A stretch of DNA of 64,000 nt from Pseudomonas sp. 8O (GCF_902506495.1 NZ_LR733264.1:1291312-1355311), one strand, 5' to 3'. Shown: positions 8,015-16,911, counted from the stretch's first letter. The notes: generated from the letters alone by a model not told the origin. Numbers and translations: made by a program.

Positions 8015-9226
8015 TTACTGGCTGTAACCCTTGAGGAAGTTGCCGATACGACCGATGGCCTGCTCCAGGTCGTCGACGCGGGGCAGGGTGACCACACGGA
8101 AATGATCCGGCCACGGCCAGTTGAAGGCGGTGCCCTGGACGATCAGCAGTTTTTCTGACAGCAGCAGGTCGAGGACGAACTTCTCATCGTTATGGATCGG
8201 GCAGACTTTCGGGTCGATCCTGGGAAAAGCGTAGAGCGCGCCCATGGGTTTGACGCAGCTGACGCCAGGAATGTCGTTGAGCAGCTCCCAGGCACGGTTG
8301 CGCTGCTCCAGCAGGCGGCCGTTGGGCAGTACCAGGTCATTGATGCTCTGGTAGCCGCCGAGCGCGGTCTGGATCGCGTGCTGGCTCGGCACGTTGGCGC
8401 ACAGGCGCATGTTGGCCAGGATATCCAGGCCTTCGATATAGCTCTGTGCCCTGTGCTTGGGCCCGGAGATGGCTACCCAGCCGGAGCGGAAGCCCGCTAC
8501 GCGGTAGCTCTTGGACAGGCCGTTGAAGGTCAGGCAGAGCACATCCGGTGCCAGCGAGGCGGTGCTGATGTGCACGGCCTCGTCGTAGAGGATCTTGTCG
8601 TAGATCTCGTCGGAGAAGATCACCAGGTTGTGCTGACGCGCCAGTTCAACGATGTCCTGCAGCACTTCCTTGGAGTACACCGCGCCGGTCGGGTTGTTCG
8701 GGTTGATCAACACCAGCGCCTTGGTGTTCGGTGTGATCTTGGTGCGCATGTCGGCGATGTCGGGGAACCAGCCGGCCTGCTCGTCGCATAGGTAATGCAC
8801 CGGCTTACCGCCAGACAGAGCCACTGCAGCGGTCCATAGCGGATAGTCAGGCGCCGGAATCAACACCTCGTCACCGTTGTTGAGCAGCGCCTGCATGGCC
8901 ATGACGATCAGCTCGGACACGCCGTTGCCGAGGTAGATGTCCTCGATGGTGACGCCTTCGACCTGCTTCTGCTGGTAGTACTGCATTACCGCCTTGCGCG
9001 CGCTGAACAGCCCCTTGGAGTCGCTGTAGCCCTGGGCGGTGGGCAGGTTGCGGATGACGTCCTGAAGAATTTCTTCCGGGGCCTCGAAACCGAACGGCGC
9101 CGGATTGCCGATGTTCAGCTTGAGGATGCGATGGCCTTCCTCTTCCAGACGCTTGGCGTGCTTGAGCACCGGCCCGCGGATGTCGTAGCAGACGTTGGCG
9201 AGCTTGTTCGATTTGCTGACCTGCAT
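8015..9226 (-). CDS. alaA: Alanine-type PLP aminotransferase (AlaA-like)
   Basis: A 403-residue fold-type I aminotransferase. It starts MQVSKSNKLANVCYDIRGPVLKHAKRLEEEGHRILKLNIGNPAPFGF. Key blocks are YLGNGVSELI, LVLINPNNPTGAVYS, ISDEIYDKILYDE-like VIFSDEIYDKILYD, and LTFNGLSKSYRVAGFRSGW, whose serine-lysine pair contains the PLP Schiff-base lysine. The overall pattern matches E. coli AlaA (YfbQ), a glutamate-pyruvate transaminase that makes alanine. No strong ribosome-binding site is seen before the ATG. The downstream hypothetical gene is in the same operon; msrB is divergent. Confidence 0.87.
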   Translation of the reverse strand: MQVSKSNKLANVCYDIRGPVLKHAKRLEEEGHRILKLNIGNPAPFGFEAPEEILQDVIRNLPTAQGYSDSKGLFSARKAVMQYYQQKQVEGVTIEDIYLGNGVSELIVMAMQALLNNGDEVLIPAPDYPLWTAAVALSGGKPVHYLCDEQAGWFPDIADMRTKITPNTKALVLINPNNPTGAVYSKEVLQDIVELARQHNLVIFSDEIYDKILYDEAVHISTASLAPDVLCLTFNGLSKSYRVAGFRSGWVAISGPKHRAQSYIEGLDILANMRLCANVPSQHAIQTALGGYQSINDLVLPNGRLLEQRNRAWELLNDIPGVSCVKPMGALYAFPRIDPKVCPIHNDEKFVLDLLLSEKLLIVQGTAFNWPWPDHFRVVTLPRVDDLEQAIGRIGNFLKGYSQ

Positions 9227-9500
9227 GTAAGGAATCCCGAGCTATGGAGAACCCACTGAAGTACGCTGCAAAATTCTCCCACCGGAGGAATCTTGGCAGC
9301 CTGTAACGTGGGTGACAGACTGGGGTCGAATCATACGTGGCGACCTGATCGCGGCAAAGGTACCAGTCCTGCTTTTTTCTGGCCTGCCACGCGGCGCACA
9401 GTGGCGCTGCAGTCGCAGAAACCTCACCGTCGAAGCTGTCAAATGCTGGTGCTAGCTGTAACGCCGCGTATTGCCCAATTACCGAGGAGGAACCCCGTTC

Positions 9501-9896
9501 GTGGACAAAGTCGATAAACCCCTGGATAGCTGGCGCGAAGAACTGACTGACGAGCAATTTCATGTCTGCCGTCTGGGCGGCACGGAACGACCGTTCACCG
9601 GCGCATATCACGACAGCAAGACCCCTGGCATTTACCACTGCGCCTGCTGTGGCGAGGCGCTCTTCGACTCAGATGCCAAATACGACTCTGGAAGCGGTTG
9701 GCCAAGCTACTTTCAGCCGATCAACGACGAGGTGATCGCCAGCCTCGACGACTACAGCCACGGTATGCATCGGATCGAGGTCAAGTGTGCCAAATGCGAC
9801 GCGCACCTGGGGCACGTATTCCCCGATGGGCCTCGTCCGACCGGGTTGCGCTACTGCATCAACTCACTGTCGTTGAAGCTGGTGCCGCACGATTGA
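9501..9896 (+). CDS. msrB: Peptide methionine-R-sulfoxide reductase MsrB
   Basis: A 131-residue MsrB. GTG at 9501 is chosen because GAGGAGGAA lies 8-9 bases upstream and translation then begins [16 protein letters not shown], as in Pseudomonas MsrB. Zinc-binding pairs are [11 protein letters not shown] and [16 protein letters not shown], and the catalytic cysteine is in [11 protein letters not shown]. The enzyme reduces methionine-R-sulfoxide in proteins using thioredoxin. After the stop, CGCCAGGCAC (9905-9914) and GTGTCTGGCG (9920-9929) can pair, but no T tract follows. The convergent neighbour is a small PA1571-like gene. Confidence 0.95.
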   Translation: MDKVDKPLDSWREELTDEQFHVCRLGGTERPFTGAYHDSKTPGIYHCACCGEALFDSDAKYDSGSGWPSYFQPINDEVIASLDDYSHGMHRIEVKCAKCDAHLGHVFPDGPRPTGLRYCINSLSLKLVPHD

Positions 9897-9937
9897 GGTC
9901 GGTACGCCAGGCACATTGCGTGTCTGGCGCAGGAGAT

Positions 9938-10114
9938 TCAAGCCTGCTGGCCGGTGGGCTGACGGTCTTCTTCCAGGGCATCGCAGGCCTGTTTGATCAT
10001 CTCTTCGGTAATGGGCACTTCGCGGCCCTGACCATCAATGATAAAACCGCCCACCGGCTCCTGTTGTTGCTTGGCTGTGGTGGGGTACTGGGCTGGGTTA
10101 TCTTGCAAGCTCAT
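9938..10114 (-). CDS. Small conserved protein (PA1571-like), function unknown
   Basis: A 58-residue protein. ATG 10114 is preferred because GAGGAGACAGG lies immediately upstream on its strand; it gives MSLQDNPAQYPTTAKQQQEP followed by VGGFIIDGQGREVPITEEMIKQACDALEE. The second half is a compact conserved block seen, as far as I recall, in a Pseudomonas family named after PA1571. The synteny with the downstream NAD kinase (PA1572 position) supports this. It has no membrane segment or cysteine and no known role. The IDGQGREVPITEEM motif could form a small beta hairpin plus helix. Confidence 0.65.
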   Translation of the reverse strand: MSLQDNPAQYPTTAKQQQEPVGGFIIDGQGREVPITEEMIKQACDALEEDRQPTGQQA

Positions 10115-10180
10115 GGCCTGTCTCCTCATCAGTGATGCGCGCCACTCTAGGACATCCAGATGAAGGCGCGGTGACAACTA

Positions 10181-10322
10181 GGAACCTGCTCAAAGTCTGC
10201 TGCGCGTCGGCCATGCTGCGTTGAAATCGGGCTCAGAAAGCTCATTTACTACTCGTAAACTCCGCTTCTTCGCCCGATTTCGCCTTGCCTGGCTCTAGCT
10301 CGCGATACTTTAAGCAGATTCC
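10181..10322. repeat. 142-bp nested palindromic intergenic element
   Basis: Outer arms GGAACCTGCTCAAAGT (10181-10196) and ACTTTAAGCAGATTCC (10307-10322) pair at 14 of 16 positions. Inner arms GAAATCGGGC (10223-10232) and GCCCGATTTC (10272-10281) pair perfectly. Both have the same centre (about 10252), and TTTAC/GTAAA pair near the middle. The rest of the 290-bp gap holds no other gene. It resembles a non-coding mobile or REP-like repeat; no target-site duplication is evident. Confidence 0.75.
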
Positions 10323-10404
10323 AAGACGTCGGAACTATGTCACAAAACACATTGCGAAAGTCGTATTGCAGGCTGCGTGCCAGTCTGTGTGGAACGAGGA
10401 ATTC

Positions 10405-11520
10405 ATGTCGCGTTTTCATATCGGTCTGATCATCAATCCACTGGCCGGGCTGGGTGGCCCTGCAGGATTCAAGGGCAGTGACGGCATGGCCGAGCAGGCG
10501 CTGGCTCTGGGTGTCGAGCCAAAGGCGGCGCAACGTACGCGCACCGCGCTTGAACAGTTGTTGACCCTGCGCGAGCGCATCGAGTTCGTCAGCTATCCGG
10601 GCGCAATGGGTGGCGATCTTTTGGCGCAGATGGGCTTTGAGCATCGCCTGCTGGGGCAGGTCGGTGCGCAGCCGACCACTGCCGAAGACACTCGTCACGC
10701 AGTGCAGCAGCTGCAGGACGCCGGTGTAGCGCTGATTCTCTTCGCTGGCGGTGATGGTACTGCGCGTGATGTCTGTGCCGCCGTCAGGGACGGCCAGCCG
10801 GTGCTGGGTATTCCGGCCGGTGTGAAGATCCAGTCCGGCGTCTACGCCATCAGCCCGCGTGCAGCGGGCGAGCTGACTGCGCGCCTGGTGGAGGGCGGCC
10901 TGGTACGACTGGCCAGCGGCGAGGTGCGTGACATCGACGAGAGCGCCCTGCGCGAAGGCCGCGTCACCGCGCGCTGGTACGGCGAGCTGTGTGTGCCGCA
11001 GGAGGGCGGCTACGTGCAGGCGGTGAAGCAGGGTGGTGTGGAGTCCGAAGAGCTGGTGTTGGCTGATCTGGCCGCCTGGCTCGAGAGCGAGTGGGAGCCG
11101 GGTGCGCGCTACGTGTTCGGTCCCGGCTCGACCTTGCACGGTCTGGCGCAGAATCTTGCTCTGGAAACCACCTTGCTCGGCGTCGATGTGATCGAGGATG
11201 GCCGGGTCATCGCCCGCGACGTCAATGAAACCGAGCTGTTCGCCCTGGTCGAAGGGCACCCGACTTATCTGCTGGTGACCGCCATTGGCGGTCAGGGCCA
11301 TATCATTGGTCGCGGCAACCAGCAGATCAGCCCGCGCGTGCTGCGCTCCGTGGGGTTGGAGCGTCTGCGCGTGGTGGCGACCAAACGCAAGCTGGCGACG
11401 CTGGAAGGTCGGCCGCTGCTGGTCGATAGCGGCGACGTGAATCTGGACGACACCTTCCCTGATGCGGTGCGGGTCTGGGCCGGTTATAAGGAAGAACTGC
11501 TGTACCCCCTGAGTCGATAG
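10405..11520 (+). CDS. ATP-NAD kinase family protein
   Basis: A 371-residue protein starting MSRFHIGLIINPLAGLGGPAGFKGSDG at ATG 10405, with ACGAGGAA upstream. It shows the family signature FAGGDGTARDVCAAV (about residues 113-127), equivalent to the GGDGT motif of NAD kinases, and GIPAGVKIQSGVYAISPRAAGEL, which follows it in this long AcoX/NADK-related subgroup. It is longer than classical NadK (about 295 residues) and may not be the main NAD kinase; in pseudomonads a separate NadK is expected. It heads a run of genes on the same strand with DUF1287, DCC and DoxX proteins (9-bp gap, then overlaps), suggesting an operon. Confidence 0.8.
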   Translation: MSRFHIGLIINPLAGLGGPAGFKGSDGMAEQALALGVEPKAAQRTRTALEQLLTLRERIEFVSYPGAMGGDLLAQMGFEHRLLGQVGAQPTTAEDTRHAVQQLQDAGVALILFAGGDGTARDVCAAVRDGQPVLGIPAGVKIQSGVYAISPRAAGELTARLVEGGLVRLASGEVRDIDESALREGRVTARWYGELCVPQEGGYVQAVKQGGVESEELVLADLAAWLESEWEPGARYVFGPGSTLHGLAQNLALETTLLGVDVIEDGRVIARDVNETELFALVEGHPTYLLVTAIGGQGHIIGRGNQQISPRVLRSVGLERLRVVATKRKLATLEGRPLLVDSGDVNLDDTFPDAVRVWAGYKEELLYPLSR

Positions 11521-11529
11521 GAGATCGAT

Positions 11530-12120
11530 ATGCGCATAGTGATCGCGCTGCTGCTCGGGTTGCTGGCTTTTGCCGTGCAGGCTATCGAGGCCGACAGGCT
11601 GGTGCTCGATGCTCGCAAGCAGGTCGGCGTGACCCTGAGCTATGACCCGGCCTATCGCCGCTTGAGCTATCCGGGCGGCGACGTGCCCATGGCCACTGGG
11701 GTCTGCACCGACGTGGTGATCCGCGCACTTCGTCAGCAGGGGCTGGATCTGCAGGAGGCGGTGCATCGCGACATGCGCGTCAGCTTTGCCAGCTATCCGA
11801 AGAACTGGGGACTGAGCCGCCCGGACAGCAATATCGACCACCGCCGCGTGCCCAACCTGATGACCTGGTTCAAGCGCCAGGGCTGGTCGCTGCCGGTCAA
11901 ACAGGATGCTGCGGCATACCGGGCCGGCGATATCGTCACCTGGGATCTGGGCCGTGGTCTCACTCATATCGGCATCATCAGTGATCGTCAGGCGCCAACG
12001 GCTACGCCGCTGGTGCTGCACAACATCGGTCGTGGCACGCAGGAAGAAGACATTCTGTTCGCCTACCGCATCACCGGCCATTACCGCCCTCTAGCGCAAC
12101 AGGCGAGCGCTGGCCAATGA
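11530..12120 (+). CDS. DUF1287 secreted protein
   Basis: A 196-residue protein with a clear signal peptide (MRIVIALLLGLLAFAVQAIEA, cleavage about after residue 19). The mature part has GVTLSYDPAYRRLSYPGGDVPMATGVCTDVVIRALRQQGLDLQ, FASYPKNWGLSRPDSNIDHRRVPNL and a late THIGIISDR block. A cysteine in GVCTDVV followed by HIGI and D resembles a papain/NlpC-like arrangement, so a periplasmic peptidase or amidase role is possible but unproven. It lies 9 bp after the NAD kinase gene and overlaps the next gene by four bases (ATGA), so translation is coupled. Confidence 0.82.
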   Translation: MRIVIALLLGLLAFAVQAIEADRLVLDARKQVGVTLSYDPAYRRLSYPGGDVPMATGVCTDVVIRALRQQGLDLQEAVHRDMRVSFASYPKNWGLSRPDSNIDHRRVPNLMTWFKRQGWSLPVKQDAAAYRAGDIVTWDLGRGLTHIGIISDRQAPTATPLVLHNIGRGTQEEDILFAYRITGHYRPLAQQASAGQ

Positions 12121-12551
12121 CGCAGCAGTCGCTGCCGCCCGGTCTTGCTGCAGGCGAGCGTGTCGTCCTGTTCGATGGCGTCTGCAAGCTGTGCAATGGC
12201 TGGGCGAGATTCCTCATTCGGCATGACCGCCAACGCCAGTTTCGCCTGGCTTCGGTGCAGTCGGCGCAAGGCCAGGCGTTGCTGGCCTGGTATGGGCTGC
12301 CGACTGACCGTTTCGACACCATGGCGCTGATCGATGAGACAGGCTTGCATGTACGCTCCACCGCGTTGTTGCGCATTCTCGCCCGCCTGCCCCAGCCCTG
12401 GCGTGTTCTTGCCTGGCTGCGCCTGATTCCGCGCCCACTGCGTGACTGGTGTTATGACCGCATCGCGCTGAATCGCTATCGCCTGTTCGGGCGCTACCAG
12501 GTCTGTCTGCTGCCCACTGCCGATCACGCTGAGCGCTTCCTGCATGACTGA
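12117..12551 (+). CDS. DCC1-like thiol-disulfide oxidoreductase family protein (DUF393)
   Basis: A 144-residue protein starting MTQQSLPPGLAAGERVVLFDGVCKLCNGWARFLIRHDRQRQFRLA. FDGVCKLCNGW is the DxxCxxC motif that names the DCC family, which has a thioredoxin-like fold. RIALNRYRLFGRYQVCLLP is the conserved C-terminal block. A redox role is inferred from the CxxC pair; the partner is unknown. It overlaps both neighbours (upstream by 4 bases, downstream DoxX gene by 8), indicating tight translational coupling with the DoxX-like membrane protein, a frequent partner. Confidence 0.85.
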   Translation: MTQQSLPPGLAAGERVVLFDGVCKLCNGWARFLIRHDRQRQFRLASVQSAQGQALLAWYGLPTDRFDTMALIDETGLHVRSTALLRILARLPQPWRVLAWLRLIPRPLRDWCYDRIALNRYRLFGRYQVCLLPTADHAERFLHD

Positions 12552-12951
12552 CCGGCGCCTGGCGCAGATCGCCTGGCTCGCTCGATTGGCTCTGGCAGTG
12601 GTTTTCATCTGGCATGGCCTGGCGCCGAAGATTCTCTGGCTCAGCCCTGACGAGGTGTCGATGATCGCAGTCCATGGTCTGCCAGATCATCCGCTGTTCG
12701 CGCCGCAGCTGATCGCGGCAGTCGGCGGTATTGCCGAGATACTTCTGGGCGTCCTGCTGCTGACGGTGCAGCGCCAGCGTTGGCCCTTGCTGGTCGCTGG
12801 CGCGGTGTTGTTGGTGTTGCTGCTTGATGTTGTGCTGCTGAGCCCCCATCTGTTGATTCAGGCGTTCAATCCGCTTTCGACCAACCTGGCTGCGCTGGCC
12901 TTGTGCGCAGTGGCCTGGTTGGCCGAAGCGCCCTCGGCTGCTGACTCCTGA
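12544..12951 (+). CDS. DoxX-like integral membrane protein
   Basis: A 135-residue protein with about four hydrophobic segments: LARLALAVVFIWHGLAPKI, LIAAVGGIAEILLGVLLLTV, WPLLVAGAVLLVLLLDVVLL and NLAALALCAVAWLA. The first segment with WHGLAPK and the LIAAVGGIAEILLG helix are the DoxX-like hallmarks. Family members are linked to thiol/redox systems; here the coupled upstream gene is a DCC thiol oxidoreductase, which fits (inference). It is followed by the ABC exporter gene after an 8-bp gap. Confidence 0.78.
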   Translation: MTDRRLAQIAWLARLALAVVFIWHGLAPKILWLSPDEVSMIAVHGLPDHPLFAPQLIAAVGGIAEILLGVLLLTVQRQRWPLLVAGAVLLVLLLDVVLLSPHLLIQAFNPLSTNLAALALCAVAWLAEAPSAADS

Positions 12952-12959
12952 GACCCGTC

Positions 12960-14717
12960 ATGACATCGATGCTTTCTTCTCGCCAGCGTGGCGCCATACG
13001 CCTGGCCTGGCGCTTTATCGCGCCTTATCGCGGCCGAGTGCTGGGTGCGCTGCTGGCACTGATGTTCACGGCGGCGATCACCTTGTCCATGGGGCAGGGC
13101 ATCAAGCTGCTGGTGGATCAGGGGCTGGCCACGCAGTCGCCGGCCGCGCTGCGGCAGTCCCTGCTGCTGTTCTTCGTGCTGGTATTGGCGCTGGCCTTCG
13201 GCACCTACACGCGTTTCTACCTGGTGTCGTGGATCGGCGAGCGGGTGGTCGCGGATATCCGTCGGCGTGTGTTCGATCACCTGATCGAGTTGCATCCTGG
13301 CTTCTACGAGAGCAATCGCAGCTCGGAAATCCAGTCGCGGCTGACCGCCGATACCACCTTGCTGCAATCGGTGATCGGCTCGTCACTGTCGATGGCACTG
13401 CGCAACCTGATCATGTTGATCGGTGGCAGCGTGCTGCTGGTGGTCACCAATCCCAAGCTCAGCGGTATCGTTCTGTTGGCTCTACCCTTGGTGGTGGCGC
13501 CTATCCTGCTGTTCGGCCGCCGTGTGCGCGCACTGTCGCGGCAGAGTCAGGACCGCGTGGCCGATGTCGGTAGCTATGTTGGCGAGGTGCTGGGACAGAT
13601 CAAGACGGTGCAGGCCTACAACCACCAGGGCGAGGACAAGCGCCGTTTTGGCGAGTCTGCCGAAGCGGCTTTCGATGTGGCGCGCAAGCGCATCGCCCAG
13701 CGTTCCTGGCTGATCACCGTGGTCATCGTGCTGGTGCTCGGCGCCGTCGGGGTGATGCTCTGGGTCGGCGGCATGGACGTGATCGCCGGGCGCATCTCTG
13801 GCGGTGAGTTGGCAGCTTTCGTGTTCTACAGCCTGATCGTTGGCTCGTCCTTCGGCACGCTGAGCGAGGTGATCGGTGAATTGCAGCGCGCTGCAGGCGC
13901 CGCCGAGCGTATCGGCGAGCTACTGCGAGCCACTAACGCCATCGTGGCGCCGGAGCAGCCGCAGCATCTGCCGCAGCCGGTACAGGGGCGCATCGAGCTG
14001 CAGAGCGTACGTTTCGCCTATCCGTCGCGTTCGGACAGCTACGCCATCGATGGCGTTGACCTGCAGGTGGCGGCGGGTGAGACGCTGGCACTGGTGGGGC
14101 CGTCCGGGGCTGGCAAATCGACGCTGTTCGATCTGCTGCTGCGTTTCTTCGATCCGCAGGGCGGGCGCATCCTTATCGACGGTGTGCCGATCAATCAGCT
14201 CGACCCACGCGAGCTGCGCGCCAGTTTTGCACTGGTTTCGCAGAATCCGGCGCTGTTCTTCGGTTCGGTCGACGACAACATTCGCTATGGTCGCCTGGAT
14301 GCCAGCCAGGCCGAGGTGGAGGCGGCCGCGCGGGCAGCGCATGCGCATGAGTTCATTCAGCGCCTGCCGCAGGGTTACCAGACTCATCTGGGGGAGGCCG
14401 GGCTCGGGCTTTCCGGGGGCCAGCGTCAGCGCCTGGCGATTGCCCGTGCCTTGCTCGCCGATGCGCCTATCCTGCTGCTCGATGAGGCTACCAGCGCGCT
14501 GGATGCCGAGAGCGAGCACCTGATCCAGCAGGCGCTGCCGTCACTCATGACCGGGCGTACCACCTTGGTGATCGCTCATCGCCTGGCCACGGTGAAGCAG
14601 GCCGATCGCATCGCGGTGATCGAGCATGGCCGTTTGGCTGCGATCGGCAGCCATGCCGAGCTGATCGAGAGTAGTCCGCTCTATGCGCGGCTGGCCGAGC
14701 TACAGTTCGGCAACTAA
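12960..14717 (+). CDS. MsbA-like ABC exporter (fused membrane and ATPase domains)
   Basis: A 585-residue half-transporter. Residues 1-310 form a six-helix exporter domain (for example GRVLGALLALMFTAAITLSMG and LITVVIVLVLGAVGVMLWVGG). The ATPase domain follows with Walker A GPSGAGKST (about 383), Q-loop VSQNPALF, signature LSGGQRQRLAIARAL and Walker B PILLLDEATSALDAES, then the switch histidine in IAHRLATV. Homodimers of this architecture export lipids, peptides or drugs; the substrate is not identifiable. It is adjacent to the DoxX gene and overlaps the end of the convergent EamA gene by four bases. Confidence 0.88.
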   Translation: MTSMLSSRQRGAIRLAWRFIAPYRGRVLGALLALMFTAAITLSMGQGIKLLVDQGLATQSPAALRQSLLLFFVLVLALAFGTYTRFYLVSWIGERVVADIRRRVFDHLIELHPGFYESNRSSEIQSRLTADTTLLQSVIGSSLSMALRNLIMLIGGSVLLVVTNPKLSGIVLLALPLVVAPILLFGRRVRALSRQSQDRVADVGSYVGEVLGQIKTVQAYNHQGEDKRRFGESAEAAFDVARKRIAQRSWLITVVIVLVLGAVGVMLWVGGMDVIAGRISGGELAAFVFYSLIVGSSFGTLSEVIGELQRAAGAAERIGELLRATNAIVAPEQPQHLPQPVQGRIELQSVRFAYPSRSDSYAIDGVDLQVAAGETLALVGPSGAGKSTLFDLLLRFFDPQGGRILIDGVPINQLDPRELRASFALVSQNPALFFGSVDDNIRYGRLDASQAEVEAAARAAHAHEFIQRLPQGYQTHLGEAGLGLSGGQRQRLAIARALLADAPILLLDEATSALDAESEHLIQQALPSLMTGRTTLVIAHRLATVKQADRIAVIEHGRLAAIGSHAELIESSPLYARLAELQFGN

Positions 14718-15565
14718 CTCTTGGGTCTGATAGTGGCGGCCGCACCAGCCGAGGCGACGATAATGGCGCCGACGGCCAGCCACTGGCCCCAGAGAAGCTT
14801 CTCGCCGAGAAAGGCCAGGCCGCACATGGCGGCGACTGCCGGCTCCAGGCTCATCAGGACGCTGAAGGTGCGCGCTGGCAGGCGCGTCAGGGCGACCATC
14901 TCCAGGCTGTAGGGCAGGGCTGAGGAAAGTACTGCGACGCCGAGGGCGATGGGCAGCAGGTCCACGCTCAGCAGGTCAGTGCCTGCCTGCCAGATGCCAA
15001 TGGGCAAGACCAGCAAAGCAGCGACCCAGGTGCCCAAGGCAACGGTGTGGCGGCCATGCTGAGCGCCGGCTTTCTGCCCGAAGATGATGTACAGCGACCA
15101 GCAAACGCCCGCACCGAGGGCCAGGGCTGCGCCGAGAGGGTCGATGGCACTTTGCGTGGCTCCGGTGGGCAGCAGCATCCACAGGCCTGCGATGGCCAGG
15201 ATCACCCAGACGAAGTCCAGCAGGCGGCGTGAAGAAAACAGCGCCAGAGCCAGTGGGCCGGTAAATTCCAGTGCCACGGCGATGCCCAGCGGGATGCTCT
15301 GCAGGGACATGTAGAACATCAGATTCATGCCGCCCAGTGCCAGGCCGTAGGCGAGCAGGGCATGGCACTTGCGCAGATCCAGCTTGGCCCGCCAGGGCTG
15401 CATCACCAGCGACAGAATGATCGCGCCGAGCACCAGGCGCAGGGCTGTGGTGCCTTCGGCGCCGACCAGCGGGAACAGGTTCTTGGCCAGCGACGCGCCG
15501 CTCTGGATCGAGACCATAGCCACCACGAGCAGGGCGATGGGGACAAGAAGGACGGAGCGTGGCAT
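14714..15565 (-). CDS. EamA/DMT-family exporter (RhtA-like)
   Basis: A 283-residue membrane protein with ten predicted hydrophobic segments in two EamA halves, starting MPRSVLLVPIALLVVAMVSIQSGASLAKNLFPLVGA. The start at 15565 has AGGATT upstream on its strand. SIQSGASLAKNLFP and LGEKLLWGQWLAVGAIIVASAG are typical of RhtA, the threonine/homoserine exporter of E. coli. Amino-acid efflux is therefore likely but the substrate is inferred. Its stop overlaps the stop of the convergent ABC exporter; upstream lies ppnP in the same orientation, separated by a terminator. Confidence 0.83.
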   Translation of the reverse strand: MPRSVLLVPIALLVVAMVSIQSGASLAKNLFPLVGAEGTTALRLVLGAIILSLVMQPWRAKLDLRKCHALLAYGLALGGMNLMFYMSLQSIPLGIAVALEFTGPLALALFSSRRLLDFVWVILAIAGLWMLLPTGATQSAIDPLGAALALGAGVCWSLYIIFGQKAGAQHGRHTVALGTWVAALLVLPIGIWQAGTDLLSVDLLPIALGVAVLSSALPYSLEMVALTRLPARTFSVLMSLEPAVAAMCGLAFLGEKLLWGQWLAVGAIIVASAGAAATIRPKS

Positions 15566-15590
15566 GGACAGAATCCTGATGATGGTCAAA

Positions 15591-15618
15591 GAAAAACCGG
15601 CCGCTGGGGCCGGTTCTT
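15591..15618 (-). terminator. Terminator after ppnP
   Basis: AACCGGCC (15595-15602) pairs with GGCCGGTT (15608-15615). On the minus strand the stem is followed by TTTTT, then the EamA gene begins. Confidence 0.78.
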
Positions 15619-15633
15619 AAAGCGCTGTGCGGC

Positions 15634-15915
15634 TTAGCGATATTCGCAGAGGTAGGCGGTGTCTACGGCCACCTTGAGCTGGAACTTGCTGTTGGCCTCG
15701 ACGGTGAACTTGCTGCCGGCTTCGAAGGTGTTCCAGCTTTCGCTGCCTGGCAGTTTGACGGTCAGTGCGCCGGCAACCACATGCATGACTTCCAGTTGGC
15801 TGGTGCCGAACTCGTATTCGCCCGGGGCCATTACACCGATGGTGGCAGGGCCTTCAGCCATGGTGAAACCGATGGATTTGACGGTGCCGTCGAAGTATTC
15901 GTTGACCTTGAACAT
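15634..15915 (-). CDS. ppnP: Pyrimidine/purine nucleoside phosphorylase PpnP
   Basis: A 93-residue single-domain cupin starting [17 protein letters not shown] at ATG 15915. [35 protein letters not shown] and [24 protein letters not shown] match YaiE/PpnP across its full length (E. coli YaiE is 94 residues). The family cleaves nucleosides phosphorolytically to a base and ribose-1-phosphate. The upstream in-frame extension is rejected because conservation begins at MFKVNEYF and TCCGAGGAA lies upstream on the coding strand. Confidence 0.92.
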   Translation of the reverse strand: MFKVNEYFDGTVKSIGFTMAEGPATIGVMAPGEYEFGTSQLEVMHVVAGALTVKLPGSESWNTFEAGSKFTVEANSKFQLKVAVDTAYLCEYR

Positions 15916-16053
15916 CTGCGATTCCTCGGAAGGGGGTGGAAAAATTGCTGAGAGCCATGTTTTACGTCGTGTGGCGACGGCCCGAAGGGTAGCCGCCATG
16001 GATGGCAGGCCATAAAAGGGCCGCCAGTATGCCCAAGCGCCTTTTCTTCGTCA

Positions 16054-16602
16054 TCAGTCTTTGAGAGGCAGTACCAGCGGCAACAGGCGCGCGGTGTTGC
16101 GTGCATCTTCGAGGGCGCGGTGCTGTTGTCCCTGAAACTGCATGCCGGCCAATTGCAGCGCGCTGTGCAGGCCTATCGGGCGCTGTAGCTGGCGAGCCTT
16201 GGCGAAAGCCTGCTTGAGATTGAGGTGTGGCACATCAGCCAGCAGGCTATGCAAGCGGTGCTGGCGCCACTCCTGTTCCAGTTGACGTCGATCGTAATCG
16301 CCCCAGCTGCTCCAGCCGACCAGGCGCGATGCATGTTGCATGAGCCAGCGTTCGAATTGAGCCCAGACCTGGGGTAATGGTGCTGCACTGTCGACATCGC
16401 TCTGGCTGATGTGGGTGAGTTCGCGGCAGAAGTCGGTCAGGCATGGGCGGCGCTGTGGTTTGATGAAACGCTGAAAGTGATCCCGCTCATGGCCATCCAC
16501 GCCAACCAGGCTGGCGCCGATCTCGATGATTTCCATTTCTTCCATCGCCCAGCCACCCTCATCGGTGGTGGCCTCCAGGTCGATGACTAGCCAATGCCCC
16601 AT
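16054..16602 (-). CDS. DEDDh 3'-5' exonuclease (KapD/Eri-like)
   Basis: A 182-residue exonuclease. The first motif WLVIDLEATTDEGG (DxE) is at the N terminus, followed by EEMEIIEIGASLVG; the second aspartate region is WSSWGDYDRRQLEQEW; and the last motif HRALEDARNTARLL supplies the HxxxxD pair. This order places it among the ERI-1/KapD-like DEDDh exonucleases that trim RNA or DNA 3' ends. The biological substrate is unknown. It stands alone between ppnP and a 309-bp intergenic region. Confidence 0.85.
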   Translation of the reverse strand: MGHWLVIDLEATTDEGGWAMEEMEIIEIGASLVGVDGHERDHFQRFIKPQRRPCLTDFCRELTHISQSDVDSAAPLPQVWAQFERWLMQHASRLVGWSSWGDYDRRQLEQEWRQHRLHSLLADVPHLNLKQAFAKARQLQRPIGLHSALQLAGMQFQGQQHRALEDARNTARLLPLVLPLKD

Positions 16603-16911
16603 GGGCGCTCCTTAGAACCTGTCTGCGATCTGTTGCGCTTCGGCCCCGCTGCATGGAAAAGGTTCCTGGCATCAGGGCCGAGGCAAGCTCAGGCCTCCCG
16701 TTCTGAACGGAACCGCAGGCAGTATGGAAGGCCTTTTCGAGCAGGGCAAACGACCTTGGTGCGAGAGTCGCACAGCGAACACTCCTGATGTCTTTCCCCG
16801 GCGGGAGAAGGTGGCGCGTAGCGCCGGATGAAGGGAAGGTGTGCTGCAAAAGCTTTGATGATTAGCGGCATGCCCGTTAGGCTCTGGCGCCTATATCTGC
16901 TGGAGGTTGCT
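16603..16911. other. Intergenic region, no gene seen
   Basis: No convincing coding frame on either strand. Around 16796-16850 the sequence has CCCCGGCGGGAGAAGG, then GGCGCGTAGCGCC (16811-16823, a palindrome), then a CCGGATGAAGGGAAGG stretch. Read on the minus strand this resembles a CATCCGGCGCTACGCGCCACC-type dispersed intergenic repeat that I recall from other proteobacteria. The start of the gap (AACCTGTCTGCGATCTG) is loosely similar to the outer arm of the palindrome at 10181. Confidence 0.4.
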
